Notes under the pieces: model-generated
Databases searched by the model: none
Told to the model about the DNA's origin: nothing
Seen by the model: the letters and a program-made list of their open reading frames with translations, nothing else
Program-made: the position numbers and the translations under genes
Shown here: positions 11,437-25,524 of the stretch, piece by piece
How positions within the stretch are numbered: the first letter of the stretch is position 1
Layout of the letters: the number at the start of each line of letters is the position of its first letter
Source of the DNA: Piscicola geometra
Lineage: Eukaryota > Annelida > Clitellata > Hirudinida > Piscicolidae
Assembly: GCA_943735955.1 (NCBI GenBank)
Contig: OX030958.1
Location: 6,361,126 to 6,425,125, forward strand
DNA length: 64,000 bases
Direction: 5' to 3'

Positions 11437-12439
11437 ATGTCGACAGACATACAAGACTACGTATACATGATAGACGATGACTTAGGACAAACTTCTGCTA
11501 GACGTTCAACATTGAACGGACAGTCAAAACTTCTGGATCTGAACCACCCTTGTCTTACCAGACTGAATTGTGGCTCTATGCGGGGCATTGGTGTGCAGTT
11601 TTACAACGAAAGTGGCGAAATAGAAAGTGGTGTTCAAGTCAAAGACTACCATTACTTTATAGATGAAAATAATAAAGTTAGCTTTATATTCTATTATTTT
11701 TATATTATTCAAAATATAGCTCTTTATATTGATTTAATTTTTAAATTTTATAGGTCAGACCGATTCCTCCTGGTTCTGTTCTCCAAGGCATGTTTTCTGT
11801 TGAGACCCCACTGAATCCACAACCAACCATCTCTGCCTCAGGCTCTCAAAAACTAGCAGAACAAGTTATTTCTAGTCAATTCAATAAAACTTTTTGACTT
11901 TTCTCTCAAAATTATTTAATTTAAATTTAATTTAAATGCCTCTCTTCAGGTTGAAAAGAATGTAGTAACATCTGAACCTTCAGAAGCCAATCTCATGTTT
12001 GAGAGTTCTGCAGGTTAGCTTTTTTCAAATATCAGTTATCATAAATTTAAATAATTCATTTTTTTTTATTTCAGAAGCAGAGACAAAAATAGATGAGACT
12101 CAAGCATCAGGAAGTGGCTTTGATGAGAACATGGTGATGTCTCAAGGAATGGACATCGAATTGGAGGAGGAAATCATTTCATGCGACATCTTTCTTCAGG
12201 AAAAGGTTGCTCCCAAGGCGGTGAAGGGCAAGAGCAAGAAAAAAAAGAAAAGCCAGGTCATCTCTCCAAAGAACACTGCCACTTATGAAAATCAAATTTA
12301 TTCTCAAGAAACAAATACTGTCCTATTAGATCAATTCAATAAGGGCTTTGATGCTAACCAGTTGAGTAATACACTAAACCAATTGGGCACTGGACAAGTG
12401 GCCTATTTGAACAGTAACTTTAATGCGCCAAACAGTTAA
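11437..12439 (+). CDS. uncharacterised 259-aa acidic/polybasic protein
   Basis: Four exons join in phase: 11437-11676, 11754-11864, 11950-12013 and 12075-12439, giving 259 residues. The N-terminal half is ordered-looking, with DYVYMIDDDLG, then CGSMRGIGVQFYNESGE and KDYHYFIDEN, followed by RPIPPGSVLQGMFS. The middle is acidic (MDIELEEEIISCDIF). A short polybasic segment KGKSKKKKKSQ at about residue 180 could be a nuclear localisation signal or phosphate-binding patch. The tail is Asn/Gln-rich. No family is recognised. A poly(A) signal AATAAA lies at 12607-12612. Introns are 77, 85 and 61 bp and AT-rich, much shorter than in the neighbouring genes. Confidence 0.65.
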
Positions 12440-13624
12440 GTCTTTTTCTGTAATTATGTAACATTTTATTTTACTTTTTAGTGCATCGTAATTTTTAAAC
12501 CACTATTATTTAATTTTTTATGAATCTCAAATATTTAAATCATATGTTGACATTACGAACGAAAATTTTAAGTAATTTTTTATATGCAGTTAAAATTTAA
12601 CTGTTAAATAAAAGGAAATATGTGTTTAGTAGTTTGAAAAAATACTTGGGAATAGACATAAACGAATAGAATCTTGTTTAAAATCTCATTAAAAAACTGT
12701 TTAAATCTTTTCTGTTAGGCGCATCATTATGTAATTAGTTGTTCCATAAATGTTGATTTAGTATTTGTAATTTCTTTTCAACTTTTGGGCTTTTTTAGTT
12801 ACTAAATTTTGTTTTTATTTATAAACTGTTAAAATCTCTAAATTGCTAGCTAGAATATTTAAATTTGAATTATCGAACGTTTAAAGTTTAAACTTTAAAC
12901 CTTCACTTTTCAAGTTCAAGCACATACTTCTCCAATTGTACGCTTATTTCAAAAGAGCATGAGAATTTTTTTGAAATAATTGAAATCATATGTTTGTGAA
13001 AATTTAAGCGAAATAGCAAAGTCATTCAACCATGAAAGATTAAACTTTCATTGTTTTTTTTAAGCTGATAAAAGAAATCTATTATCAGGTGAGAATAATG
13101 CATCATTCTGAAATGTATATAGAAAAGCTTATACTTCATTTGGAAATATATAATTTCAAATTTGCCAAGTTCAATTTTGAGCATTTTAAAGATATTAACA
13201 GATAATGAATACAATTCCAAGTTTCAGTTTTTATAGTTTAAAAACTATAAATTTAAAAACTCCATTCTATTGAATAGATTTATTATTTCAATTTTTTATA
13301 TTTGTGAAGGAGTTGTACTGAATTTTCGGTTTTAAATTATGATATTTATTAAATTAAATAATTTAAATCATAATTTTGTTTGTATATAAAGTTTTAACTT
13401 TGTATTTTTAATGTGTTTCAAAAGTTATATTGCATTTTCTTAATATAGTTATTAAATAAATAAAAAAGATAAAGCCCAAAATTTATATTTTCAGGATAAT
13501 CTATAAATGTAATAAAAAAGAATATTTGGCATAAATAATGAATTTAGAGAACTTTATCTGAATACAAATCAGCTTCCTTATCCCTGGGTGGTGAAAGAAT
13601 TTCGAAAAATAATTTAAATAAAAA
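12440..13624. other. AT-rich spacer without genes
   Basis: This is the 3' region of the 259-aa gene followed by the neurabin 5' region. It is AT-rich and mostly unique, with no tandem array and no convincing exon. The interval before 13625 should hold the neurabin promoter or 5' UTR exon. Confidence 0.5.
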
Positions 13625-15702
13625 ATGTCGGAATCAGCTTCTCAAAGTGAAAGTGACAATGGTGGAGCGAGAAGGAGCAGGACATCTCGTTCGAAACTAG
13701 GAAGCAAAAATTTTATGTTAGAAGAGGAGGATGTGGTGATGCCTAACGTCAACTCACTCAAGAGTCTCTTCCAGAGCAACAACAATCACAAGGGTCGCAA
13801 GGCCACATCGGCAGAACCTAGACAGAGCCAGCAAGCAATGTTTGAGCACTCAGGGAACAGCAATAACAAAGTGCCAGATGAGGTCGACATCGACAACATC
13901 AACCACACTCAACGTTTCCGGGTGACGAGGGCGTTGTTTGCCAAGATGGAAGAGCAGAGCAGGCGGGATCGGATGATGGCAGACAACCGACACCTGCACC
14001 GATCCAAGTCACCCACCCGCTACCCAGGCACCCACACCCGCCTTGCCCTCTCGCCCATGAACTCCAACTCTGAGGTCATGTCAGTCTCCAACACCGATAC
14101 CAACAACAAGTCCTCCAAGGCGTCTGACAAACTGAAGGGCACCTTCACTGACGTGACGAGGAAGTTGAGGGGTGGCAATGAGGGGGGCAGGTTCGAGGGG
14201 GGCAACGTCCGATCAAGCAGGAGCAGCGTGCCGAGCAGTGAGAATGTTCTGGAAGATGTGCCTTCTCCCAAGTGGCTGATGCAGCACTACGAACGCGCCT
14301 CCAAGAGCAGTCCTGCAGTCACAGACGCCAAGACCTCCCATAGCGACTTCACTGGCCTCGAGAGCACTCGATCACGACTCAACAAGACTTCCTCCACATC
14401 GGGACGTGTCCGAGTTACTGAGAGTTGGAGCACCTCGTCCACACCCACGCAGGAACAACCACCCTCGCACTTCAACGGCACCCTCGACACCAACTCCAGC
14501 TGGAAGAGGACCATTTCAGACTCGAACATTTCCAACAAGACAGAAAACAATCCTCAGAGACTCTCGCCTGCGGACAACAAACCTGCCAACTCGCATGCCA
14601 GCAACAAAGTCTCCCGCAAGGTGGCAGGTGAAGAAGGTCTCACTAATGGCGAGATCATCTCAGAGAAGCTGGCAGCCTGGAAGAGCAGGAGGAAAAGCAA
14701 CACTGACACCACCACCACCTCACCCGGCCTCGTCAACAACAACATGCACCCTGACCTCACGACGACGGGCAACAACTCCAACTCAAACTTCAGCAGCAGC
14801 ACCACCAGCATCGCGCAGCATAGAACTACCTCAATCACTCCATCCTCCACCTCCAACAACAACAAGACACTGATCGACCTGAGTGAGGGTGACTCCCTCG
14901 AGGTGAGGAGTGCCCTCAAGGAGAGGTTGAGGAATGGAGGCGTCGACAAAGGAGGCGATAATAGTGAGGTAGTCAAGAAGGTGGATAAGGAGGTGGATAG
15001 AGGGGTGGATGGATTGAAGGAGAGTGTCAACAGTGAGGCTTCCACAGAGGCTTGTGCAGGCGACTCGATGCATGACGACACGCACGAACATCATGTCTTT
15101 GCCTCTGACGAGGTGGAACTGGTCCACAGAGCTGAGTCGGTGTTCTTTTTTGTTGCTGCTCTTCTTCAGCATATTCATATAGCGATTCTTAATCTCTTTC
15201 ATATCTGCGTTGTGAGTCTAAGGAGAAACTTCAATTTCTATTTTAAGCATCCGAATTTTAATTATTTTCTTTCACGCTAGACTAGCTTGGCGTATGTATA
15301 ACAAGTTGTTAAAATAAATCAACTTCGATTAAGGCAAATGAAACTATGCAAATTACTTAATTTATTCATAATGGTGGTGTGCATAAGCGGGTAGCTGCAA
15401 TTCCTATGACATATTTGAAATACGTTATCGCTCGTGCAAACATTCTAGTGACTGACTGCGTGCACAAGTGACTGCTCATTCAATAGCTCATTTCATACTA
15501 CACATTCTAGGCTAATCGGCTGGCCTTTATTCACTTTATTCACTATAGACTATTTAGTCAGCGTCTCTGCTTGTGTCGCTTGTCCTTTTTAAGTGGTCAT
15601 GTCATGAAACTGCGGCGGTGTAGTCTGGGTTTCTTGTTCTAACACTATCATTGTCGTCAACAGCATCATCATCATCACCATTTTAATCACCACCGCCACC
15701 AC

Positions 15703-15771
<69 letters not shown>

Positions 15772-18700
15772 TATAATCTCACTCTTTTCCTATTGCCTTT
15801 CTGTTAACGATGCAATCTAGTATGTACGCATCTATCATTTCTCAATCATCAATGTCTGTAGAGGCATTTTATCTACATACATATACTCCACTTCCTCCAG
15901 CCATCTCCCAACTGCCACATCAATCAAACTCATTCATAAGGCTCGTTTAAATACTCATTTAAATATTCATGCATCATTCAACATCTACTCCATATGCATG
16001 ACAGCCTCAAGAACACTGCCTCTACTAACGCTCAGCATGCATGCAGGCTTCAAGGCGCCTAGTGGCAGTCTTGCACTGTAGTATTAATCTGGCAAAGCAT
16101 TGCTTCATTGAAGCATTGTCAGTCGAGGTCGGTCTCTTAGGAATGCTTGTAAGCTGTCTCAGGCATTTCAAGTTTCCATAGGAATTCTACGCTGTCGTGT
16201 CTGTTTTAAGTTGTCTTTTGTAAGCGCCTCACAGAGTTTTAGTTGCAGTAAACGGGCTTTATGGCAATTCAGAAATGCCTTAAGGGTCATTAGAAGCCCT
16301 TATTATGCAGTCATCAACGTATCATTGATATGTTGATGAGTACTTAATTAGCATAATTAATAGGCTCTTGATTCCTTTGAAGGCATTATGAACATGCTGT
16401 TCTGTGTGTATAAACACTTGCAGCGGCACAATTGATAATTAACCATAATTTGTAATTAGTTAATTTGGAATCAATTAATATCTAGTTTGTAATTAATCAG
16501 GACTAGACGAGTGTTAGAGAAGGTCTGATAGTCAGAAAGGAGTCGTGTTGCATTCAAAGTGCAAGCTATTCTCGTGTGGAGGCTCAATTGAGTGCATCGT
16601 TCCTTGAATCTGTAGGCTTTTCTGTTAGGGTGACAACCTCTCAGAGCTATCCGAAGGCAAGTTACCCTAAGGTTTAAGCTGATGAAGGCTGGGTGGCTAG
16701 GCCTGAGTGGAAACATGAGGTCGCTAATTGCTTGATAAAACGAGCATGATTAGCCTTGATTATAATTAAATAATTCGAGCCTATAATTAAGTTGTTTATT
16801 GGAGTTTTCAGCGTGTGTCTTCTAATGGAAACACACACACACTCACAGAGTTTTCTAATGTAGCACACATGTTAAAATGATGCATTAATGGATGGATGGA
16901 TGGATGCTTGAAGTTGCTATAACCTCCATGCAGAGTGAGTCATCACAGGACAGAGAGCTTGGATGGGTCTGGAGAGGATCAAGATCATCATCATCACCAC
17001 CACCTGCACCACTCTTCCCATCTGAGTACGATAACTTTACAGCCAATTTGATAATGCTTCATTCATCGCTTCCATCACTTCCATCTACATGCATTTATCA
17101 CATTTATTCTCTTCGTCATACTCCATGGACACCCTTTGCATGTCATCTCGATAGGAACGTTTTTTTGCTGCAGTTATACAATGTCCTCACTGCGTTTTGC
17201 CGTAGCCGCGTCTACGCCACACACTGCATCAAAGCCACACACTGCATCAAAGCCACACACTGCATCAAAGCCACACACTGCATCAAAGCCACACACTGCA
17301 TCAAAGCCACACTGCACCAAAGCCACACACATGCATCAAAGCCACACACATGCATTATGCAAGCTGGACGCAAGCCTGTCTGAAGTGCCTGCAGCTTCTC
17401 AAACTTTCGATTGTCTTCAACAACTCACGACTTCTCTGCGTCTCACATGAGAAAAGTCTTGACGTATCTTAAAAATTCAATTTCTGGGAACACTTCACTT
17501 CACTCATACATACGTCAGCTTGCAGCTACGTGCAGCTATGCAGCTTGTGTGTCTTCTGACAGGCATAGTCTTCATTGCTTATATCAGATTATCATCGTTA
17601 TCATCATCATTATAGTCATCATCGTCATCATCATCATTATAATTTTTCAAAATGATACTTGACTTGTAATGTTTTAAATAATAATAATAATAATGTCAAT
17701 TTATAATACGCAAAGGCGCCACTCCACACGACACATCTCTCGATACATACGTCGTGAAACACCGTCAGTAATCGCCTATTTCCCGCCAAATCTTTCAAAA
17801 GCTTTCCAACTCCCCCTCCGACCACCAGGCGAAGGGCAGTACCACGTGCTGCAAAGCGGCGACTACTACTATGAGATCGACGGATTGGGCGATCCTGATG
17901 ATGATGACGATGCAAACTCCTTTCCCGACGCGAAGAAGCCATCGCGGGTTCGCTTCTCGCAGGACAGCATCAAGGTGGGGCAGGCGCTGGAGGGGCAGGT
18001 GCTGGAAGGGCAGGTGCTGGAAGGGCAGGTGCTGGAGGGGCAGGCGCTGGTGGGGCAGGTGCTGGAGGGGCAGGTGCTGGAGGGGCAGGTGCTGGAGGGG
18101 CAGGTGCTGGAGTGGCAGGCGCTGGTGGGGCAGGTGCTGGAGGGGCTCTCGCATTGAAGTCTCAAAGACAATTAATTCCTATTCGCCACGATGCCGTTGT
18201 TGTACATCAGCACCATTCGCTCCATCACTCCGCCAAACCACACCGACCCCCATCAAACCATCCCAAACACAAGCCTCCACACCACGCCTCGCTTCTTCAA
18301 TCATTGCAGGTCTTCTCCACTTACTCGGTCGAGGACTACGACCGCCACAACGACGACGTCGACCCGATGGCAGCCTCGGCAGAGTACGAGTTGGAGAAGA
18401 GGGTCGAGAAGATGAATCTCTTCGAGGTGGAACTCTTCAAGGGTGAGTTTCTTGCTTCACTCTTCGGTGCACTGGTTGCTCTTAGGTGTGTACTGCTCCG
18501 TGTACTGCTTCAGTGTACTGGTCCGTGTACTGCTTCAGTGTACTGGTCCGTGTACTGGTGCAGTGTACTGCTTCAGTGTACTGGTCCGTGTACTGCTTCA
18601 GTGTACTGGTCCGTGTACTGCTTCAGTGTACTGGTCCGTGTACTGGTGCAGTGTACTGCTTCAGTGTACTGGTCCGTGTACTGCTTCAGTGTACTGCTTC

Positions 18701-21700
18701 AGTGTACTGGTCCGTGTACTGCTTCAGTGTACTGGTCCGTGTACTGCTTCAGTGTACTGGTCTGTGTACTGCTTCAGTGTACTGGTCCGTGTACTGCTTC
18801 AGTGTACTGGTCCGTGTACTGGTGCAGTGTACTGCTTCAGTGTACTGGTCCGTGTACTGCTTCAGTGTACTGGTCCGTGTACTGCTTCAGTGTACTGGTC
18901 CGTGTACTGGTGCAGTGTACTGCTTCAGTGTACTGGTCCGTGTACTGCTTCAGTGTACTGCTTCAGTGTACTGGTCCGTGTACTGCTTCAGTGTACTGGT
19001 CCGTGTACTGCTTCAGTGTACTGGTCCGTGTACTGCTTCAGTGTACTGCTTCAGTGTACTGGTCCGTGTACTGCTTCAGTGTACTGGTCCGTGTACTGCT
19101 TCAGTGTACTGGTCTGTGTACTGCCTCAGTGTACTGGTCCGTGTACTGCTTCAGTGTACTGGTCCGTGTACTGGTGCAGTGTACTGCTTCAGTGTACTGG
19201 TCCGTGTACTGCTTCAGTGTACTGCTTCAGTGTACTGGTCCGTGTACTGCTTCAGTGTACTGGTCCGTGTACTGCTTCAGTGTACTGCTTCAGTGTACTG
19301 GTCCGTGTACTGCTTCAGTGTACTGGTCCGTGTACTGCTTCAGTGTACTGCTTCAGTGTACTGGTCCGTGTACTGCTTCAGTGTACTGGTCCGTGTACTG
19401 CTTCAGTGTACTGCTTCAGTGTACTGGTCCGTGTACTGCTTCAGTGTACTGGTCCGTGTACTGCTTCAGTGTACTTTTTCGTGCACTCTGCGTGTACTGT
19501 TTTTGTGTGAAGGTAGGGGAAAAGGCCTTCTGGAGAAAAAGCTTCGTTATGATTGTTATACGAAACTAAATTTTTTTTTACATTTGTTTTAGATATTTGT
19601 TAATATTTTCAAATGAAAAATTTAAATTTTAAAAAAGCTTTTTATAAATAATGTTTAAATATATTTCATATTATTTTTTAAAATTATTAAATGGATAAAA
19701 CAAAATTAATTTGTATTATAAAAAAATAATAATTAGGGGAAAATTTGAAAATTGTAAAAAAGTTGAACTATACAAATGAATTAATAAATAAATAATGAAA
19801 TGTAAAACAGCAATTAGGAGGCTTTTCTCTGTTCCCCTTTTTGTGTAGTGCTGCAGTGTACTTTCAATGCTTGATTTTACGTGTACTTCCCAGTGTACTC
19901 TATGTGTACTGTTACGTGTACTAATCCAGTGTACTCTATGTGTACTGTTACGTGTACTAATCCAGTGTACTCTTTGTGTACTGTTTCGTGTACTAATCCA
20001 GTGTACTCTTTGTGTACTGTTACGTGTACTAATCCAGTTGCATTTTTGTCTTCTGTTACGTGAAATACTCAGTGTTCTTTTCGTGTATTTTTCTAGGTAC
20101 TCTTTTGTTTGTATTAATGTGTGTACTGTTTTTGTGTACTACTCTGGTGTACTGTTCTGCTACTAGTTTGGGCACTGTTGCTCGTCTGTGGTCGTATGTA
20201 GCTACAAGCTATTGTAGCTGTATGTATTTAAGGTGCTTTAGAATGTGTTCGTATATAAGATATTAGTTTTCATATTTGTAGGAGGTTATCGTGCAGTCAA
20301 TGTGAAGGTGTCTTATATCAATATGAATGCACACCATGAATGCATTCAAATGCACCGTGAATGCATACAAATGCACCATGAATGCACCATGAATGCACCG
20401 TGAATGCATACAAATGCACCATGAATGCATACAAATGCACCATGAATGCACCATGAATGCACCGTGAATGCATACAAATGCACCATGAATGCATACAAAT
20501 GCACCATGAATGCACCATGAATGCACCGTGAATGCATACAAATGCACCATGAATGCATACAAATGCACCATGAATGCATACAAATGCACCATGAATGCAC
20601 CATGAATGCACCGTGAATGCATACGAATGCACACCACGAATTCACACCACGAATTCACACTACACCACACCCACCCACCCACCACAGGCAGCGAAGGTCT
20701 CGGCTTCAGCATCATCGGCATGGGGGTGGGGGCGGACGCAGGCCTCGAGAAGTTGGGCATCTTCATCAAGACCCTGTCGCCTGCTGGAGCCGCTGAGAAG
20801 GATGGAAGGTTGGTGAAGAGTATGGTGTGATGGGGGGGGGGGTGTTGTGGTATCGTGTGATAGGGGGGGGGGTGTTTTGTGGTAGGGTGTGGTCTCGAAT
20901 AAATAACTGATTCAAGTATTCAGCCAATACGTATACAAATAGTGTGCGCTGCTGTAAATAGATCCGTATACATTACATTTGGTTATGTGGTTTCGAAAAT
21001 AATTAGCTGAATGAATGAATGGTTGCAATGCGAATTCATGTTCGCTTCAAGCGCAAGCACTCACGCCAAATGCCCTCATTCCAAAGTCGCTTATATGGTA
21101 AAAATTAACTTTTCATACATAAAAGTGTGCCGACTCACCTCTACCGTCCACAAAACATCAACACCACGACGATCATCATCATCAATACCACACTTTCAAG
21201 CAACTAATCTCATCATTATCCACCGACCTCAACCACCATAACCACTAAAACCAACCTCAACACCAACCTCACCACCACTATCACCACAACACCAACATCA
21301 CCACCACTATCACCACAACACCATCCTCACAACCATCAACACCACACTTCCACCATTATAACAACCACTACCACTACAACCAACTTCACCACCACCACCA
21401 TCACCACTAGAACCACAACCAACCATTACAACCACCACAACCAACACAACCACAACATCCATCACGACCACAGCAACCAACACAACCACAGCAACCATCG
21501 TCAACACAGCAACCACCACGACAACCACCACAATCACAGCAACCAACACAACCACAGCAACCATCGTCACCACAGCAACCACCACGACAACCACCACAAT
21601 CACAGCAACCACCACGACCACAGGATCCAAGTGAACGACCAGATCATCGAAGTGGACGGCAACAGTTTGGTGGGTGTCACCCAGTTGTACGCTGCCACTG

Positions 21701-24228
21701 TCCTCAGAAACACTTCGGGACTCGTCAAGTAGGCTTTGTTGTTGTTGCTGGGGTTGTTGTTGGGGTTGGTGTTGGGGTTGATGTTGTTGTGGTTGTTGTT
21801 AGGGTTGGTGTTGTTGGGGTTGTTGTGTTTGTGTTGTTGTTGGAGTGGTTGTTGGGGTTGTTGTTTGTTGTGGAGTTTTCATATTACCGGTGTTGTTGTT
21901 GTTGTTGTTGTTGTCTTTGTGTGATTGTGCTGTTGTGGTTGTTGTGAGAGTGGCATCATGGTAACAGATCTTTTTGTAGTGTTGTGGCGTTTCAGTTTCG
22001 TTTGTTGTTTCGTTGATCGGTCATTACACGTTTTGCTGCTTGCAGAGGTGTCGTAAAACAACAACAGCACAACAATACAACAACAACACGACAACGACAA
22101 TACAACAACTTGCAACACCAACAGCACAACAACTTGCAACACCAACAATACAACAACAGCACAACAACAACTCGCAACAACAACGCAGGTTCGTGGTGGG
22201 ACGCGAGAAGGAGCCGGGCAACAGCGAAGTGGCCAGACTCATCCAACAATCCATCGAGCAGGACAGGCGACGAGACGAACTGCTGCAACAACAACAACAA
22301 CTACTCATCCAACAACAACAACAGCAGCAACAACAACCTCAGAAGCAAGCTAACGAAAGTGATTACGATTATCACGATGGTGGTGATAATGATGATGCCG
22401 ATGATGGTGATGATGATGATGATGATGCGGCTTATGAGGCGTCTGCTACTGGTCAGGATGATTACAAGGTGAGTGGGTCGGTGGAGGAGGGGGTGGTGGT
22501 GGATATGATAATGATAATAATAATAAAAATAAAATAATAATAATAATAAATAATAATAATACCAATAATAGCAATAGCATTATTATTAAAACAAAAACAC
22601 GCATGAACAGCGTGACAGCCTGCCACCACGTCTGCCTGGCGAGGGGATGACGTCAGCGGGCTCTTCGTCTGGTGGTGGTGTTGGCGGCAACAAGTTCACA
22701 GACCACTTGAACCAAGAACTTGACACGAATGCTGTGTACATGCAGCTGCTTGAGGTGGTGGTTGGGTTCTTGTTGGGCTTGCGGTTGGGCTTGTTGTTAG
22801 GGTTGTTGTTGTGGTTGTTGTATTTTTGAGGTGGTTTTATTGAAATTTTGTGTTTTTTTTGTCATGCTGGTTGTTTTTTTTATGCCACACTACCATCAAC
22901 AGCACCACACTACCATGCCAACACCACTATCACCATCAACACCAGTATCAACAACACCACACCAACAACCACACCACCACCATGTCAACACCACACCAAC
23001 ATCGCACTACACCACCAACAACCACACCACCATCATGCCAACACCACGACAACACTACAACACCACACTACGACCATCACGACCACAACCACCACACCCC
23101 CACAACACCTCAACAATACCACACCACGACCACAACCATCACACCACGACTACGACCATTACACCACAACCACCACGACCACAACCACCACACCACCACC
23201 ACAACCAAAACCACCACAACCACCACACCACAACCACCACAACCAAAACCACCACAACCACCACACCAAAACCACCACACCACGACCACCACACCACAAC
23301 CACCACGCCACAACCACCACAACCACCACACCACAACCACCACAACCACCACACCACAACCACCACACCCTAACCACCACAACCACCACGCCACAACCAC
23401 CACACCACAACCACCACACCACAACCACCACACCACGACCACAACCACTACAACCACCACACCACAACCACCACAACCACCACACCACAACCACCACGAC
23501 CACAACCACCACACCACAACCACCACACCACAACCACCACACCACAACCACCACACCACGACCACAACCACCACACCACAACCACCACACCACAACCACC
23601 ACACCACAACCACCACACCACAACCACCACACCACAACCACCACACCACACCACGACCACAACCACCACACCACAACCACCACACCACAACCACCACGAC
23701 CACAACCACCACACCACAACCACCACACCACAACCACCACACCACAACCACCACACCACAACCACCACACCACGACCACAACCACCACACCACAACCACC
23801 ACACCACAACCACCACACCACGACCACCACACCACAACCACCACACCACAACCACCACACCACGACCACCACACCACAACCACCACACCACAACCACCAC
23901 ACCACGACCACCACACCACGACCACAGGCTCAGCAGCAAGTGGCGAAGTTGAAGGACGAACTAAGCAAGTTGAACTCCAAGGTCAATCTTTTATTCTATG
24001 CATGATGATGATGATGACGATGATGACGATGATAATGATGGTGATGATGATGGTGATAATCATCATGATTATGATGTTTAATGAGGTTGAATGGTGTTAA
24101 ATAGGGGGGGTGGCTTGTTTCTCAGTTGGCAGGAGAGACGGCAAGGCGAGTGGAACAGCTGGAGAAGGCACTGCAGGATAGCAAGGTTTGGCTTTGGCGG
24201 TGATGATTATGATGGTGACGATGATGAA

Positions 24229-24278
<50 letters not shown>

Positions 24279-25469
24279 CGATGATGATTGTGGTGATGAT
24301 GATGATGATGATAACGATGATGATGATGATAGCGATGACGAAGATGACAACGACGTTTGTGCTTTTGATTATATCTTTTCGCATTGATCGTTGCGCGCGT
24401 CGCCGACTCATCACTAGCACATCACGGCAAGCACTGCATCATCGACCGCTACTACTGCCCTCAGCAACAAAGAACAGTTATCGCACAGTTGATCCTAATT
24501 TTCTGGGACATTTCTATGACAAAGACCGCATTTAAAAAGAATATCTGTTAAATCAACTCTTCGTCCCGTTTATAAAAAGGCCTTCTCACCTTTTATGGAC
24601 GCCCGCTCGATGATGATGATGATGATGATGATGATGGGTGATGATGATGATGATCATGGTGATGATCATGATGATTATGATGATGATCAAATAAAGTCAA
24701 CCACACATAGAAGCAGTTGTGCCACAGAGACGAGGAGCACAGGACTGCAGTCGAGGCGCTCAGGGAGGCGAACAGGAAGCTGAGTGAGGAGTGCATCAGA
24801 CTTAAAAGTGAACTCAAGAACTCCGAAGCTATGTTAGTTAGTATGTGTGTGTTAGTTAGTGTGTGTGTGTTAGCTAGTGTGTGTGTGTTAGCTAGTATGT
24901 GTGTTTTAGTATGTGTGTGTTAGTTAGTATGTTTGTGTTAGTTAGTATGTGTTAGTTAGTATGTGTGTGTTAGTTAGTATGTGTGTGTTAGTATGTGTTA
25001 GTTAGTATGTGTGTATTAGTTAGTATGTGTGTGTTAGTTAGTATGTGTTAGTTAGTATGTGTGTGTTAGTTAGTGTGTGTGTGTTAGTTAGTATGTGTGT
25101 GTTAGTATGTGTTAGTTAGTATGTGTGTGTTAGTTAGTGTGTGTGTGTTAGTTAGTATGTGTGTGTTAGTTAGTGTGTGTGTGTTAGTTAGTATGTGTGT
25201 GTTAGTTAGTATGTGTTAGTTAGTATGTGTGTGTTAGTTAGTGTGTGTGTGTTAGTTAGTATGTGTGTGTTAGTTAGTGTGTGTGTGTTAGTTAGTATGT
25301 GTGTGTTAGTTAGTATGTGTGTGTTAGCTAGTATGTGTGTGTTAGTTAGTATGTGTGTGTTAGCTAGTAGGTTAGTGTGTGTGTTGGTATGCTTGTAAGT
25401 GATGGCGGTGTATCTAGATTTTTTACTCACATGCATGCATACGCACATGCACCGACAAACCACCCACCC

Positions 25470-25524
<55 letters not shown>

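Noticed and set aside
11437..12439. Assignment to an axonemal dynein intermediate chain or similar ciliary protein
   Set aside because: Only vague resemblance; no WD repeats or other diagnostic motif are present, so it is left unnamed.
15140..15280. Hydrophobic C-terminal extension of the first neurabin exon (a possible membrane segment)
   Set aside because: It lies past several usable donors, reads into intron-like sequence, and neurabins have no membrane anchor; the downstream conserved exons require splicing before the stop.
18112..19569. Long ORFs (up to 485 codons) in all three plus frames over the TGTACTG array
   Set aside because: All frames are open because the repeat lacks stops; the peptide is a pure repeat and conserved neurabin exons flank it as intron.
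22848..24100. Thr/His/Pro-rich ORFs of 385-416 codons and Gly/Val/Trp-rich minus ORFs
   Set aside because: By-products of the CCACCACAACCA array between two neurabin exons.
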